NCBI RefSeq assembly: GCF_027172205.1
Contig: NC_070616.1
Location: 41,451,001 to 41,515,000, forward strand
DNA length: 64,000 nucleotides
Direction of reading: 5' to 3'
Source: Podarcis raffonei
Taxonomy: Eukaryota > Chordata > Lepidosauria > Squamata > Lacertidae
In this document: positions 26,413 to 36,959 of the stretch, piece by piece
Position numbering within the stretch: position 1 is the first letter of the stretch
Layout of the letters: each line of letters opens with the position of its first letter
Position numbers and translations under genes: made by a program
The notes under the pieces: model-generated
The model's database searches: none
What the model was told of the DNA's origin: nothing
The model's input: the letters and a program-made list of their open reading frames with translations, nothing else

Positions 26413-29400
26413 GTTGTTGTTGTTGTTATTATTATTGTTATTATTATTTCTCTTGGATTACAAAACAGCTGTAAAATAAATGTGCTAAATCACAATCCAT
26501 ATGCATCAGAAATTTTCTCCCAGTTCAGAATTTTTCCAAAATCCCAACATCACTGAAAACTCAACTAGTAGTTGAATGTCATTTCTTGCTGCTCTTCTTC
26601 TTTCCCTACAGAATTCACAACCAGCTGAAGATCATTCGCCAATCTCCCGAAAGGAATTTGTTAGGTTCCTACTTGCGACTTCAACCAAATCTGAGCTACG
26701 CTGTCAGGTATCAAGAACAAATATTGTTCTTTGTTAGTTAGGGTTATTCTATAGGTTATCATATAACTCCTAAGGCAAGGTGGGGGATCTGTTTCAGCCT
26801 GAGGGTCAGGGCCAGAACTGGCCTATCTTTTTGGGGACATTTCAGGCCAATGGGCAGAGCCCACCCACCCAGTTTAATGTGGTATGGTCTATTCTCCAAC
26901 CACATTCTACTGAATGTGTAAAGGAAGGGTGTGACTACTACCTACCGTTCCGGTAACTTAACGAAACAAAAATAAAGAAATCATGATCCAGCCATATCCC
27001 ACAATGAATTGGAATAATTTGATCTTTTACCAATGAAAATCCCTCTATAGAAAATCCCCCCATCTTTCTACAAAGCAGATAATTTGTCTGTTCTCTTGAT
27101 CAGTATAATGCCAATACAGTCAACAATTACACAGAGTTGATGAATTCATGTTCAGTGATGCTCTTTTTTGTTCATGGCCATGCAACAGCCAGTATTGTTA
27201 ACTCGGTAGTTCCAAAATTAAACCCCATCTCATCCCCACACACAGTCTGTGGCTTAAGGCTCCGGACACGTTTCTTAGCACCAGTGCTGCATCTACAGTG
27301 TGGGGGTACCACCATCCTCCCCAATGGGCTTCGTTGTAAGGGATTCTTGAGATCATGTAGGCAAAGTTTGTTGAGTGCTCTGAAGTGCTATACAGGCAGC
27401 AAGTCTTTCCCCCCTCCCTTCTCCCAATTTTTCAGGGTTTAAATTTCAGCGGGGCAGATCTCTCTCGTTTAGATCTCCGATATATCAACTTCAAGATGGC
27501 CAACTTGAGCCGATGCAACCTGGCCCATGCCAACCTGTGCTGTGCAAACCTTGAACGAGCAGATCTCTCTGGATCAGTTCTAGATGTGAGTGTTGTTTTG
27601 AGTGGGGCTGAAAACCAGCATACATTTGTCTTTAGAACAAAGTGGGTACATTTATGCAGCTGTCCTGATTAATTGAATAAGATTTCTTTAATAGCATGAC
27701 AACTTTGCCCTGAGTCCAGGAGTGGCAGACCTCAGGCCTGGAGGCCAAATACAGCCCTCCAGTCCTTCCTAGCAAGCCCTTGGGACTCCTGCAGGCCACA
27801 CTCCCTTCCCAGCCACACCCCTTGCCCAGTACTTCGTCCTATTTGCATGGCAAGAATGTGTCCTTGAGCTCTGATAATGCCTTGCCTGCCTGCCTGGAGA
27901 ATAGAGAGGGATGTGTGAGTATGTATGGAATGGAAACTAGCCTAAGGATAACAGCTCCATTAGTTTTCCTGAAACCCTGGAGAGCTGTTGCCAGTCAGTA
28001 TAGACCATAATGAGCTAGATGAACCGGTGGTCTGGCTTGATATAAGGGCAGCTTCCTAATTTCCTAGAATGCCCATCCTATACATTCTTCAGTACCTCTC
28101 TCCACCATCTGGATTCACCTGCAACAAAATACACAAGAGGCAGCGGAGCTGGAACAGAAGTGTCCTTGAACCATTGCTTGAAGAGAATTGCAGGGATTTT
28201 TACCCATCCACTGGGACAAGACCAAAACCAATGCTTTTGGAACACTAGAGGGTAGATGTAGGAAAGACTTTCGGAAAATAAGAGCATTGTGACAATTAAA
28301 TAGGCTACCAATGGGGGCTGTGGAATTTCCATAAGCAAAGGCTGGTCAGGCATGTCTCAAACATAGAATATTCACATCTGGACCAGTTAATACGTTGCAC
28401 ATCTTCTGACTGATTCATTTTAGCTCTCCCTCTCTCTCTCCATCAGTGTGCCAACCTCCAAGGAGTAAAGATGCTTTGTTCTAACGCAGAAGGAGCATCC
28501 CTGAAAGGGTGCAATTTTGAGGACCCCTCTGGCCTTAAAGCTAACCTAGAAGGTAAAAACAAAAACTTGGTGCCTTTCCGTCTTTATATGACACATGCTG
28601 TAGTGACAGGGAAATACTGAAATGTCTTGGAGGATTACAGGCATCTCCCCACTTATGTGGGGGTTACATTCAGATGCCCTGCATGCATAAGTGAAATTGC
28701 ATAATATGGGGAGCATTCTTTAAATGCCCTCTCTGACACTCTTCAATTCATACAAAAAATACTGTATCCAAGAGTATCCACAACTAGAATTGAAGCTCTG
28801 GGGCTGGCAGGAGGCTGGAGGACGCATGGGAAAGTGGCTGTGGCTGCTGCTGCCCTACCCTGCAAATCAGCTGTTAGGTGGGGAGGCTGAGCAATGTAAA
28901 CAAATCACCACTGTGCCTCTGGCCTCTTTGGGGCTTCCTCCGCGCTCACTGACATCCTCTTTGGGCTCCAGGGAAAGCCTCCTCATGAGCCACAAGGACT
29001 CAGCTCTCCTGCCATTTCCAGGTTGAATTGTATTATTTAAATATTTCCCAGCTCCATGAGTATATGCAGTCACACGCAAGTCATTCATGTGTAAGTGTGG
29101 GAGGACGGGGCACCTGTACTAAAGCCAAAATGAGCTCATCTGCTGAACTTACAGTTATGGAGATATTACTCTTGGATAATTCTGAAGATGGATTGCTTCA
29201 TAAGTGTGTTGGTTTGGAGTGGGGAGGCATAGACGATGACACCTCCATATTAGGCAGCTGACGATGGGAAAGAGCCTTGTCTGAGACCTTTAACCGCATT
29301 TCATTAACAAACCAGAGCATCAAGCTGCAGAACTAGTGTGGTTGTTCTCAATAAGAAGGTCAAGAGCAGGCGATGAGAATGAACTCGTTCACATTTTTAA

Positions 29401-30212
29401 GCTGGACTTAAAATGTTATTTCCTACTTCAGGTGCTAACTTGAAAGGAGTTGATATGGAAGGTAGTCAGATGACTGGAATAAATCTGAGAGTTGCAACTT
29501 TGAAAAATGCAAAGCTAAAGAACTGCAACCTGAGAGGAGCAACTCTTGCAGGAACTGACTTGGAGGTAAGTTACATTTTCAGCTTTTGATCAACAGCTGA
29601 GCATTTATAGGGTTTCTGTTAACACTTTTCACAAATCTCAGGTGGCTTTTCATTTAAAAGGGTTCTCGATGCTACTGAATACATTTTTGTATCTTTCCAT
29701 GGCTAGCTACCTTTTGGTTCACTGTTGGCTCCAACAGCCTTGCATTTGTAATAAATTATCAAAAGTGTTTGCCCATGAAGGTGACTCAGAAACTACAACT
29801 AATCCAGAACGCGGCAGCTGTCAGACTGGTGACTGGGAACGGTCGATGGAACTATATAACACCGGTCCTGAAAAGCCTTTAAATGGCCTCAGCCCTGCAT
29901 ACCTGAAGGAGCATCTCCACCCCCATTGTTCAGCCCAGACACTGTGGTCCAGCTCTGAGGGCCTTCTGGTGGTTCCTTCACTGTGAGAAGTGAGGTTACA
30001 GGGAACCAAGCAGAGGGCCTTCTTGGCAGTGGCGCCCGCCCTGTGGCACACTCTCCCTTCAGATGTCAAGGAAATAAACAACTATCTGACTTTTAGAAGA
30101 CATCTGAAGGCAACCCTGTATAGGGAAGTTTTTAAATGTTTAATTTTTTATTATGTTTTTATATATGTTGGAAACCACCCAGAGTGGCTGGGGCACAGAT
30201 AGGTGGGGTGCA

Positions 30213-30260
<48 letters not shown>

Positions 30261-30677
30261 ATTATTATTTTATTATATAAAAACACAATTAACAACTAAA
30301 AGGAGCATCCTCTTTAATATCAAAATAAACATTGCACATAAAAGGCAGCTACAAAACACAAAGAAAATTCACAAGCATAGTAAATGAATGTACAAAATAT
30401 CCTCTGAGCATCAGGAAGTAAAATGCTGCAAATGGAAATCAACTAAGGTGAATAAATTCAACCTAACTTAACAAGATGGAAGCTGTTAGCTTTGCGTGTG
30501 CGTGTTTTAAACATATAAAAAGAGGAGACTTTAGTTTCCAACGTCTCTCTGCCATTTCAGAATTGTGACCTGTCGGGCTGTGACCTGCAAGAAGCCAATC
30601 TGAGAGGGTCAAACGTGAAAGGAGCCATCTTCGAAGAGATGCTGACACCGCTACACATGTCTCAGAGTGTCAGATAG
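14951..30677 (+). CDS. KCTD9: KCTD9, BTB/pentapeptide-repeat CUL3 adaptor (complete)
   Basis: Twelve coding exons: 14951-14998, 18379-18500, 20295-20338, 20436-20532, 21095-21153, 23328-23456, 26074-26141, 26612-26707, 27436-27585, 28447-28552, 29432-29565, 30561-30677. The spliced length is 1,170 bp (389 aa plus TAG), the same as the human protein. All borders are AG/GT and phases agree. The N-terminal part (MKRVTLFVNGSPRNGK onward, residues about 1-80) is the ubiquitin-like/KHA region. The BTB fold runs from about residue 88 (DWITLNVGGRYFTTTR) past FLVDRSPEYFEPILNFLRHG to about 185. From about 222 to 375 there are A(N/D)LxX pentapeptide repeats (NFSGADLSRLDL, CNLAHANLCCANLERADL), which fold as a right-handed quadrilateral helix. 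KCTD proteins of this type act as CUL3 substrate adaptors; the substrate is not evident from sequence. Introns carry MITEs, SINEs and an L2 LINE. Confidence 0.98.
15958..15981. repeat. (GTGG)n microsatellite
   Basis: Tandem GTGG units in KCTD9 intron 1. Confidence 0.9.
16098..16400 (+). mobile_element. CR1-type LINE fragment
   Basis: Begins AGCCCTGCTGGATCAGACCA, continues AAGGCCCGTCTAGTCCAGCA and CACAGTGGCCACACAGATGC, then decays. The same family recurs at 48303-48655 (longer) and, on the other strand, at 46640-46775 and 48690-48765. The assignment to CR1 rests on the general layout of squamate CR1 3' regions recalled from memory. Confidence 0.6.
16590..16710 (-). mobile_element. L2-type LINE 3' tail, minus orientation
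   Basis: TAATTTATTATTTAGACCCC then TTTGGCTGGGTTTCCCCAGC and CACTCTGGGCGGCTCCCAAC: the reverse complement of the tail seen at 5668 and 29785-30268. KCTD9 intron 1. Confidence 0.75.
19151..19168. repeat. Poly-A run
   Basis: An uninterrupted A run in KCTD9 intron 2. Confidence 0.9.
19940..20045 (-). mobile_element. L2/CR1-type LINE 3' end fragment
   Basis: Read on the minus strand: a GTAAACTGCTTTGAGGTTTT-like segment followed by an ATACCATTTGATCG complement and an AT-rich end, the usual layout of squamate non-LTR LINE 3' ends. KCTD9 intron 2. Confidence 0.5.
20805..20945 (-). mobile_element. tRNA-Ala-derived SINE
   Basis: On the minus strand a degraded tRNA-Ala-like head (GAGCTCAGTGGATGAGCTTA) is followed by the shared body and the GGTCCATCTAC complement. 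Several copies of this SINE occur in the window (55128, 61950, 34700, 44010). KCTD9 intron 4. Confidence 0.65.
21720..21968 (+). mobile_element. L2-type LINE 3' end
   Basis: Contains GGCCTTCTCGGTAGTAGCCC, TGTGGAACACCCTCCCTTCA and GACATCTGAAGGCAGTCCTG, then the tail CCCAGCCAGATGGGTGGGGT. The same coding block at 29785 reads as an L2-type C-terminus (ALWHTLPSDVKEINNYLTF). It ends in the CATT/TTTA microsatellite. KCTD9 intron 5. Confidence 0.8.
21969..22054. repeat. (TTCA)n/(TTTA)n microsatellite
   Basis: A tandem TTCA block passing into a TTTA block, growing from the 3' tail of the adjacent L2 element. Confidence 0.95.
22177..22771. mobile_element. 595-bp TA-flanked MITE with GC-rich internal hairpins
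   Basis: The left end CCGTATTTTTCGCCCTATAG (and on to GACGCAC) matches the reverse-complemented right end at 25 of 27 bases; TA flanks both ends (22175-22176, 22772-22773). The interior is GC- and CpG-rich and holds repeated arms (GCAAGCCGTGGGAGAGCTGC and complements) in alternating orientation, so it can fold into several strong hairpins. A poly-G/T/C block (22675-22720) lies near the right end. It has no transposase and sits in KCTD9 intron 5, just before the BTB exon at 23328. Frames crossing it on either strand are artefacts of the repeats. Confidence 0.85.
22790..22900 (+). mobile_element. LINE 3' end with (AAT)n tail
   Basis: GTTGTAAACCGTGTTGTGAT then AAATATAAAGTGGTATAGAA and an AAT microsatellite: an L2/CR1-type 3' terminus. 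KCTD9 intron 5. Confidence 0.6.
24575..24790 (-). mobile_element. MIR-like (CORE-type) SINE
   Basis: On the minus strand: AGCACTGGACTATTACGTGT region, then CTGAGTTCAAATC (complement of GATTTGAACTCAG) and GCCATGAAGC..., matching the head of the MIR-like copies at 39304 and 37565. It ends next to an AAT microsatellite. KCTD9 intron 6. Confidence 0.55.
25486..25731. mobile_element. CAGTGGTACC-terminus MITE, second subfamily
   Basis: The right end is AGGTACCACTG followed by TA; the left end is a decayed ACAACCTTGGTTGTTGAACG. The interior (GGAAGCCGAATG, GCCAATCAGAAGCCACACC) differs from the copies at 7426 and 25760 and is itself partly palindromic about CTGCAG near 25625. KCTD9 intron 6. Confidence 0.65.
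25760..25985. mobile_element. CAGTGGTACC MITE copy
   Basis: Bounded by TAGTGGTACCTCGGGTTA and GAGATACCACTG with TA flanks. The interior matches the 7426 and 54446 copies (GGAGGCCCCATTAGCTAAAG). It starts 28 bp after the other MITE at 25486-25731. It ends 88 bp before the KCTD9 exon at 26074. Confidence 0.8.
26371..26450. repeat. (TTA)n microsatellite
   Basis: TTA units with a TTG-variant block near the right end, in KCTD9 intron 7. Confidence 0.95.
27895..28065 (+). mobile_element. tRNA-Ala-derived SINE, 3' part
   Basis: CTGAAACCCTGGAGAGCTGT, GCCAGTCAGTATAGACCATA and GAGCTAGATGAACC... match the body of the fuller copy at 55128-55318. The tRNA-like head is missing. KCTD9 intron 9. Confidence 0.65.
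29785..30268 (+). mobile_element. L2 LINE 3' fragment with ORF2 C-terminus
   Basis: Translated pieces QNAAAVRLVTG, ITPVLKSL, NGLSPAYLKEHL and AFLAVAPALWHTLPSDVKEI are the typical C-terminal blocks of L2-clade reverse transcriptase ORFs. They are followed by the GTGGCTGGGG tail and a TTA microsatellite (30213-30268). The fragment is 5'-truncated, and the reading shifts between frames, so it is decayed. It lies in KCTD9 intron 11 in gene orientation. Confidence 0.85.
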
Positions 30678-31100
30678 GCTGTCCAGAAGAATGGGAGCTT
30701 CTTGCTGCAGATCACCTTCGTTCCACCCTTTATCCTTAATAACGTAGGAGCAACAATTCTTCCATGGCTTTGAGTTTCTCTGTGGTTGACTAAGGAACTG
30801 CCTCAGATCACACATATGTGGGAATTTCCCTTTCATAGAGGTAGAAGTAGCTGTTGAACCAAACCAGGAAAGTTGGAGGGCTTTGGAAGCAGAGATGTTG
30901 CTGTTTGCTCTGAATACGTTGGCACTTGTGCACCACCTCAATCACTCCAGAATGCATTTTAAGAGATTTGTTAATTTATTAAAGCACAATATATGCAATT
31001 TATATTTATTAAATGTCTAGTAGCAGTATGGATCATACACAGTAGCCAAAAAATGAAGTTTTGATTTGTTCATGTTGCATATTAAATAGCCCACTTGCCC
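30678..31100 (+). other. KCTD9: KCTD9 3'UTR and proximal flank
   Basis: Sequence after the KCTD9 stop with no repeat signature. ATTAAA hexamers occur near 30976 and at two places up to about 31085, and canonical AATAAA appears farther on (32955, 33506, 34249). Which one ends the transcript cannot be decided from sequence. Confidence 0.45.
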
Positions 31101-31153
31101 CCTTTCAGGTACCACTTTTGTTATGACCAAATAGGTCCTTTTAATCTGTTTAG

Positions 31154-31743
31154 GTGTTTAGCATAAATAAGACCCAGTACACTCCAGGGAAGGTGCAAGT
31201 AAACCTCAGACAACAAATGTTGGATTTTCTCTGTAACATTGCTTTATTGATTAACAAACGTGACAAGACAGGGAACAAGCACTCAGTCATACACACATCC
31301 ATACTCCCCACTCTACACTGGATTGATCAGACCCAGTAAGAGTCATGGGTGGCAAACGACAGCTGTCAATGCACACAACTGAGGCTGGAGGGCTTTGATA
31401 TTTATACACCTTGTTCGTTCATCTGATGCCTGGCAACTCCTGATGCTTACACAACTCCTTGTTGTTGGCATGTTTTCGGCATCTCACATCCTTGTCCTTG
31501 GCATCGTCTCACAACTCTTATCTTATCTGACTGTTTTATAAAGCTGTGCATATACCAAGCCACCTTGTGCTGTTCCATTCCCGCACACACTGTTTTTGCC
31601 AAAACATCAAGATGTTTTCCACATTCCATTAGCACTTATACAACACAGTTCATGAGCAGTTCACTGACAGTTCAAAGACATTGCATCCATTTTGTGGTGG
31701 TGGTCCGCCTTTCAGGCCCACACAAACTATACCATTCGCTACA
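31154..31743 (-). mobile_element. Probable solo LTR (retrovirus-like), fossil
   Basis: On the minus strand the stretch opens TGTAGCG and ends TAAACA, with a TATA-like GTATAAATATC about two thirds of the way through the likely U3, and an AATAAAGC polyadenylation signal downstream. This is the layout of an LTR. No internal retroviral genes flank it, so a solo LTR is the simplest reading. Exact ends are approximate because I could not match target-site duplications. Family not assigned. Confidence 0.55.
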
Positions 31744-32411
31744 CTTTCAAAGTCATCTTTGTAGAACGAGAATGGCTGCTAACTAGAGTATCTACGTGTA
31801 AGATAGGAGTGAATCCTGTGAGCTCAGATTAATTTATTCAGCCCCCATCCCTTAACTGAGAGTGGTGGGTGTAGCAAGAACTTCCTTCCATGGTGCAGAC
31901 GCATTCATCAGTCACATTTGGAACCAGCAGCAGGTAGAGAAGTTGTGTGCTCTGGTCCGAACATCCCCTGCTGCTTATTATAGCACACTTAGAAATTGGA
32001 TACACTCAGGGTAGAAGCTGTCAGCCCCAGATCCCAGAGGTTTATCCATTAGGAACCTGTTGATAATACGGTAGACCCATTAGTCCATCTATCTCTGTAA
32101 TGTCTGCATATGTCGTATATGATACCAGGTGTGGGACAGATGGGTGTGGTTTGGAGAAAACTGCTTTGCCGTTCAAATTGGGACCAATGCTGGGCTGAAT
32201 TTTGACCACAGGCCCAGCTGCTCCCCAGAGTTTCAGAGGGGATTGAACCTGGTACCTTTTGTAGGCAAACCATGTGCTCTGTCACTAGGCTATTACAAAT
32301 GTAGCTGCTTCAAATGTTATGGAAGAAAGATAATTTACAATTCCCATCTGCCCCCAGCAGCAACTGAAGTGAGGCACGCAGGGTCTTCTTGTTCTCCACT
32401 ATTGCTCCTAG

Positions 32412-32548
32412 AGGAGGGGTAGCCATTGCACTGCTCTCCAGATCTTTTGGACTAAAACTCTCATCATCCCTGACCAATGCCCATGCTGGCTGGGCCTAAT
32501 GGGAGTTGAAATCTGCAACAGTTGGAGGCCAGCAGGTTGGCTTTCCCT
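32412..32548. mobile_element. hAT-like MITE
   Basis: Carries the CTCATCATCCCTGACCAATG and TAATGGGAGTTGAAATCTGC blocks in mirror arrangement, shared with the copies at 33741, 34863, 50545 and 49844. Ends are less clear than in those copies. Confidence 0.6.
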
Positions 32549-33740
32549 GTGCGGCAGTTACATGTTCCAACTGTAACCTATGCAACTATCTAGCTCATTT
32601 ATGAAAGTGGGGAGCTAAGGCATCTTCCTTTGCGGGTGACCAAAATAGCTCTGGTTAAACCAGCATGGCAAATGTTGCAGAGCCCTTTCTCCCTCCTCAT
32701 TGAGCTACCTGGGCTGAGGGATGTTGTGGTCCAAAATACCTGGAGGACAGCAGGTTGGCAAAGTGTCTTGTACCGAGAAGGACATCATGGACTGTAGGCA
32801 GCATGAGTACTGAGCAATTCTTCCCACCAGCACGACTTTATCCCAATGAGACTTTGTTCCACTGTAATGACAATGCAAACACTTTTTCTCTGTATGTCTT
32901 TGTGTTTTCTGTACCTACAATTAGTACAGGCACATGTAGAAACTTTCAATACCAAATAAAAGCTGGGTGCCAGCAAAAATGGATACCTCAGATGCTGACT
33001 TCTATGCAACTCAAAAGACAGAAATCAAAGGGGTGGACGCTGCCCAAAGGAGGTGGTGATCAACAACATGCATCTTTCCCACCTCGGTGAGACTAAACAA
33101 CTGTGCAGACTAGTCTTTGTATAATGAAGACGGCATGGTAGGAAGCCAGTTTTACACAGGCTCATTTATTCCGTGTGGGAATGCTTCTGTCCGCCATGTG
33201 ATACAAATACTCACTTATATTCCTATATGCACACTTCTTCACAAGTGAAAATGTCATATGCTGTTTTCTGTCATGGTGACTGTCCCAGTAGGAAATAGCG
33301 TGTCTGAAACACCTGTAATGAATTTTAAGTTAATGTACCCACCCAAGCAAACAGACTCCAAGTGAACTCTGGTTTTAATGGTGAACTGGTTTCATGGATG
33401 AGGGTTTGAAGTTTCTCTTTAACATGATAATTTGAACCACATGCTGTAAGTGTAATGAAACCTTTGGCCTTCATTTTTGAAATTCATTTCCTTCTGCCGT
33501 TCACAAATAAAGTGCAACCACTCTTTGCTGTTTCACACAGTTGCAGTTTCAAGTTCAGTAGATTATTTGCTTCTCCTCAATTCCACTCTTAACCAGGGAA
33601 ATTGGGACCTTCAGCCACCTGGATGAGGTATGACAGGTAGAGTGCAAGTACATTGATGTGGGGTTGGGGCACCATGAAATTCTACTCTAGGAACAGGAAG
33701 CAATATTCTTCTGTACCGATCTGGATTCTAAATCTAAGAA

Positions 33741-33860
33741 CAGAAGTGGGGAACCTGGGCCCCTGCCCAGATGTTGCCATGCTTCAGTTCCCATCATCCC
33801 TGGCCTTGTTGACTGGGGCTGATGGGAGTTAGTGCCCATCAGCATCTGGAGACACACAAA
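33741..33860. mobile_element. hAT-like MITE
   Basis: Starts CAGAAGTGGGGAACCTGGGC, then CAGTTCCCATCATCCCTGGC and GCTGATGGGAGTTAGTGCCC. The right end is incomplete. Confidence 0.6.
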
Positions 33861-34704
33861 TGATTGAGAATATTGAAGAACACCAGAGGTGATTTCAACC
33901 AAATATTGGCACAGAGGTTGGAGCAGAGCTACTTCATAGAAAGTGATGCTTCTTTCAGGGTGCCAAGCCAAGGACTTCCACGTGGTCTTTCAGGTCTGAA
34001 GAAATCAGTTTAGCTTCTCCCCTCCAACCTTGTGTCTTAACGTGTTTGTATCAGACAGTAGCAGTAAGACGTCGTGCTGGAGAATTCTATTTTCCTAACT
34101 GTATAAATGATACTCATTTCGCTGAAGTCATATTTCTTGAGAAATCACAGCATGGTTCATTTGCATAGAAAAGACCTCCAGTGCTGCAGGTGAGGCACAT
34201 CTGGCCTTGTCAGAGTGTGGATCACACACTGCTGTACAGCTGCACCAATAAAGAATATTCAAAGCTTGCAAGAGTCCTGCCTCTGAATTGGAAAAACGAA
34301 CCATGCAATGTCATTAACACTGGGAATCTTGATTTGTTATCTAAGCAAGGGACATCTAGTGTGGCAAGGTAGAAAGCCATATGAATGTGCCTCTGGCTCA
34401 TGTGCCCACCCCCTGGTACACATGCATGCACTCCTCCAGCACTGTTTGCTCATGCAATGCCACTGGCCCTGTTGCCTCTTCAGCTTCTGACACCTCCTCT
34501 TCTCAGTCTTTGTTGTCCCACCACCACTCCCCAGGCTCTGACCTTTCTTCTCTTGGTGGTTCCCCACCTGGTTCCTCCCACCGTTTCTTCATATCCAAAC
34601 AGTCCATGACAAGTACTATTGTGCCAAAGTGGTTTTGCTTGGGATAGAGAATACAGAACAGAGGGGGGATTTTAAGGAATCTCTGAAATGATATACAAGA
34701 ACCT

Positions 34705-34850
34705 GTGCGGAACATAGGAAGCTGCTTTATAGCATGTCAGACCATCTAGCTCAGAATTGTCTACAATGACTGGCAGCATCTCTCTCAAGGTTTCAGGCAG
34801 GAATCTTTGATCCGGGGACCTGCATGCAAAGCAGGTGCTCTAGGGCATAG
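34705..34850 (-). mobile_element. tRNA-Ala-derived SINE
   Basis: Read on the minus strand: AGAGCACCTGCTTTGCATGC (tRNA-Ala TGC-like anticodon arm), then the box B region, the GTCAGACCATCTAGCTCAGA complement and the GGAAGCTGC complement at the 3' end. Confidence 0.7.
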
Positions 34851-34862
34851 GAAGCATTACAG

Positions 34863-34977
34863 CAGGCTTCCTCAACCTCGGCCTACAACTCCCATGATCC
34901 CTAGCTAACAGGACCAGTGGTCAGGGATGATGGGAATTGTCTCAAAACACCTGGAGGACCAAGTTTGAGGAAGCCTG
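34863..34977. mobile_element. hAT-like MITE with 8-bp target duplication
   Basis: Left end CAGGCTTCCTCAACCTCGGC; right end TTTGAGGAAGCCTG. Flanks are CATTACAG (34855-34862) and CACTACAG (34978-34985), 7 of 8 identical, as expected for hAT insertion. The interior is a mirrored CCCATGATCCCTAGC / GGGATGATGGGAATT pair. Confidence 0.8.
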
Positions 34978-35729
34978 CACTACAGGAAGGGGAAATTGGA
35001 GCCATACCATGTCCTGTCATGACTGCAAAAGTCCACTCACTTACTCAGCCAGTTTTTCAGTGTACACTGTGGCAATGATGACTTAATTTCACCTGCCTTG
35101 GAACATCCAGTCACCTTCCCCATTAACAATTGCTAATAAAAGTGCAGATCAGCTTGATTCCTGGCCATCTCTGCAGGAGGTTCACATTGTTCCTTACCTC
35201 CAAGGCTGTTGCAACCGAGGAGACAAAAGCACCTAACCTTTTTAATTATCCTTGATTATTTTTAGCTTTAGCAAATGCTTTAGTTCACTAATATGCAGGG
35301 GAAGTGGGGAAGAGAATGTGAATAACGTAACAGAAAGCTGTGTACACAGGAATGTATTCCATGTAAGCTCCTGTACACCATTTTTATACAGCTGTCTAAT
35401 ATTTGAGCAACCTTCTAATAGCTGAGGGTCAATAGAATCATCAGATACTGTTGTTGTTGTTGTTATATCCTGCCCAACTGGCTGGGTTGCTCCAGCTACT
35501 CCCCTTTCCCCCTCCCCTGCCCATTATAACTGCCACTCAGCAGCTTCTAGTCCTGAATAGATTCAGTTTGGATCGCATTTAATGTGAACTCAGCCAATTC
35601 ATACTTCCTGAAAAAATGTGCAAACCAAAATACAGCTATCCTTCAAAATTTGATTTCTCTGAATTTCTCAATTCAATTCTCCAACCAAAAATTGTGTTAA
35701 ACTTGTATATATGGAGAAAGTGTGAATGA

Positions 35730-35731
<2 letters not shown>

Positions 35732-35766
<35 letters not shown>
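35732..35766. repeat. (AG)n microsatellite
   Basis: Uninterrupted AG dinucleotides. Confidence 0.95.
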
Positions 35767-35768
<2 letters not shown>

Positions 35769-35999
35769 TGAAAATTACACGCTGCTTTGCATTGCTTTCT
35801 TTGCAAAACACTGTACGTTAGGCAAAACTGCACACAAAAACCTACAGTGGTGTACACTAAGATGTTGAAGACTTTTTATGAATACTTTTTAAAAAGTGCT
35901 AACTCATGTGGAAATGTGCAGAACTGAATTTAAGATTGGAACAATGAGAAATTGAGAAAAACTTGTCTATAAAATTATAGTAATACCCTCCTTGAAATT

Positions 36000-36246
36000 A
36001 GGGAGATTATTAGCCCTGAGTGCTCACTGGAAGGACAGATCCTGAAGCTGAGGCTCCAATACTTTGGCCACCTCATGAGAAGAGAAGACTTCCTGGAAAA
36101 GACCCTGATGTTGGGAAAGATGGAGGGCGCAAGGAGAAGGGGACGACAGGATGAGATGGTTCGACGGTGTTCTCGAAGCTACCAACATGAGTTTGACGAA
36201 ACTGCGGGAGGCAGTGGAAGACGACTAAATGACTAAACAACAAAAA
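36000..36246 (+). mobile_element. BovB (RTE) LINE 3' fragment
   Basis: Matches the 3' portion of the BovB copy at 55502-56020: TGCTCACTGGAAGGACAGAT, CACCTCATGAGAAGAGAAGA, AAACTGCGGGAGGCAGTGGA, ending GACTAAATGACTAAACAACA. About 45 bp present in the other copy (the CTCTGGTCCATGG segment) are absent here, an internal deletion. Confidence 0.85.
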
Positions 36247-36749
36247 TGCTTAATTCTATAGTGATCTGCTGCTCAAAATACCCAGATTGAACTTTGTGTT
36301 GTTTTTAGCAGCAAAAGAGATTGATATTCAAGACCTGAATACGCCACCCTATGCTTTTTAGAGTTCACCAGTCTTCACTGTCACAGGCACTTGCAGTTCG
36401 GAAATCAGAAGCCAAATTACCGGTAAATCTAAAAGCTTGTTCCAAATAAGAATATTTCAAAGCCATTAAAATTAGACAAAAGATTTCAATTCCTCCCCGC
36501 CCTCCCTGAACATAGCAGAGTCACCTGGATCTTAATCTGCTTGTTTTTAATTTCCTCTTTCTAAAAAAGACCTGCTGCTACCTCTGAGGCTTTCAAAGGG
36601 AGGAAGATCAGCTGTGTTTATCCATCAGAGAGGAAGGCGCTCCAATTCCTTCCTTCCTTCCTCTCACTCATTATGACTTAAGACTGCAATTACAGTCAGC
36701 ATGAGAGAGAGGGTTTGCGTGGTCACCTGGAGGAGATGCTTCAGTGGGG

Positions 36750-36841
36750 AAAATGGGCATCTATAAAAGGTGAGAAAGTACGACTCAAAGGAGGCGCTAG
36801 AGGCAAATGCTCTTCCTTTCCTTTCTTCTGCTGTCAATCAG
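36750..36841 (+). promoter_or_regulatory. GNRH1: GNRH1 core promoter and non-coding exon 1
   Basis: A TATA box, TATAAAA at 36762-36768, lies about 75 bp before a good donor (AATCAG|GTAATG, exon end 36841). Initiation about 25-30 bp after the TATA box would give a non-coding first exon of roughly 50 bp, the arrangement known for vertebrate GNRH1. The exact start site is inferred. Confidence 0.7.
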
Positions 36842-36959
36842 GTAATGTACTTAAACAATAATTGTAGTGCATTTTGCATGCACAGGACTATTCTAGGTAG
36901 ATTACTCCATTTTTAATTTAATTTTTATTTTGGATTTTTGCAGAACAGAGAAGATTGGG

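Larger units (their letters stand above)
30678..36749. other. KCTD9-GNRH1 intergenic region
   Basis: No protein-coding gene was recognised. The region holds the KCTD9 3' flank, a probable solo LTR (31154-31743), several hAT-like MITEs (32412, 33741, 34863), tRNA-Ala SINE copies (about 32060-32300 minus, 34705-34850 minus), an AG microsatellite (35732), a short L2 tail near 35455 (minus) and a BovB fragment (36000-36246). Confidence 0.6.
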
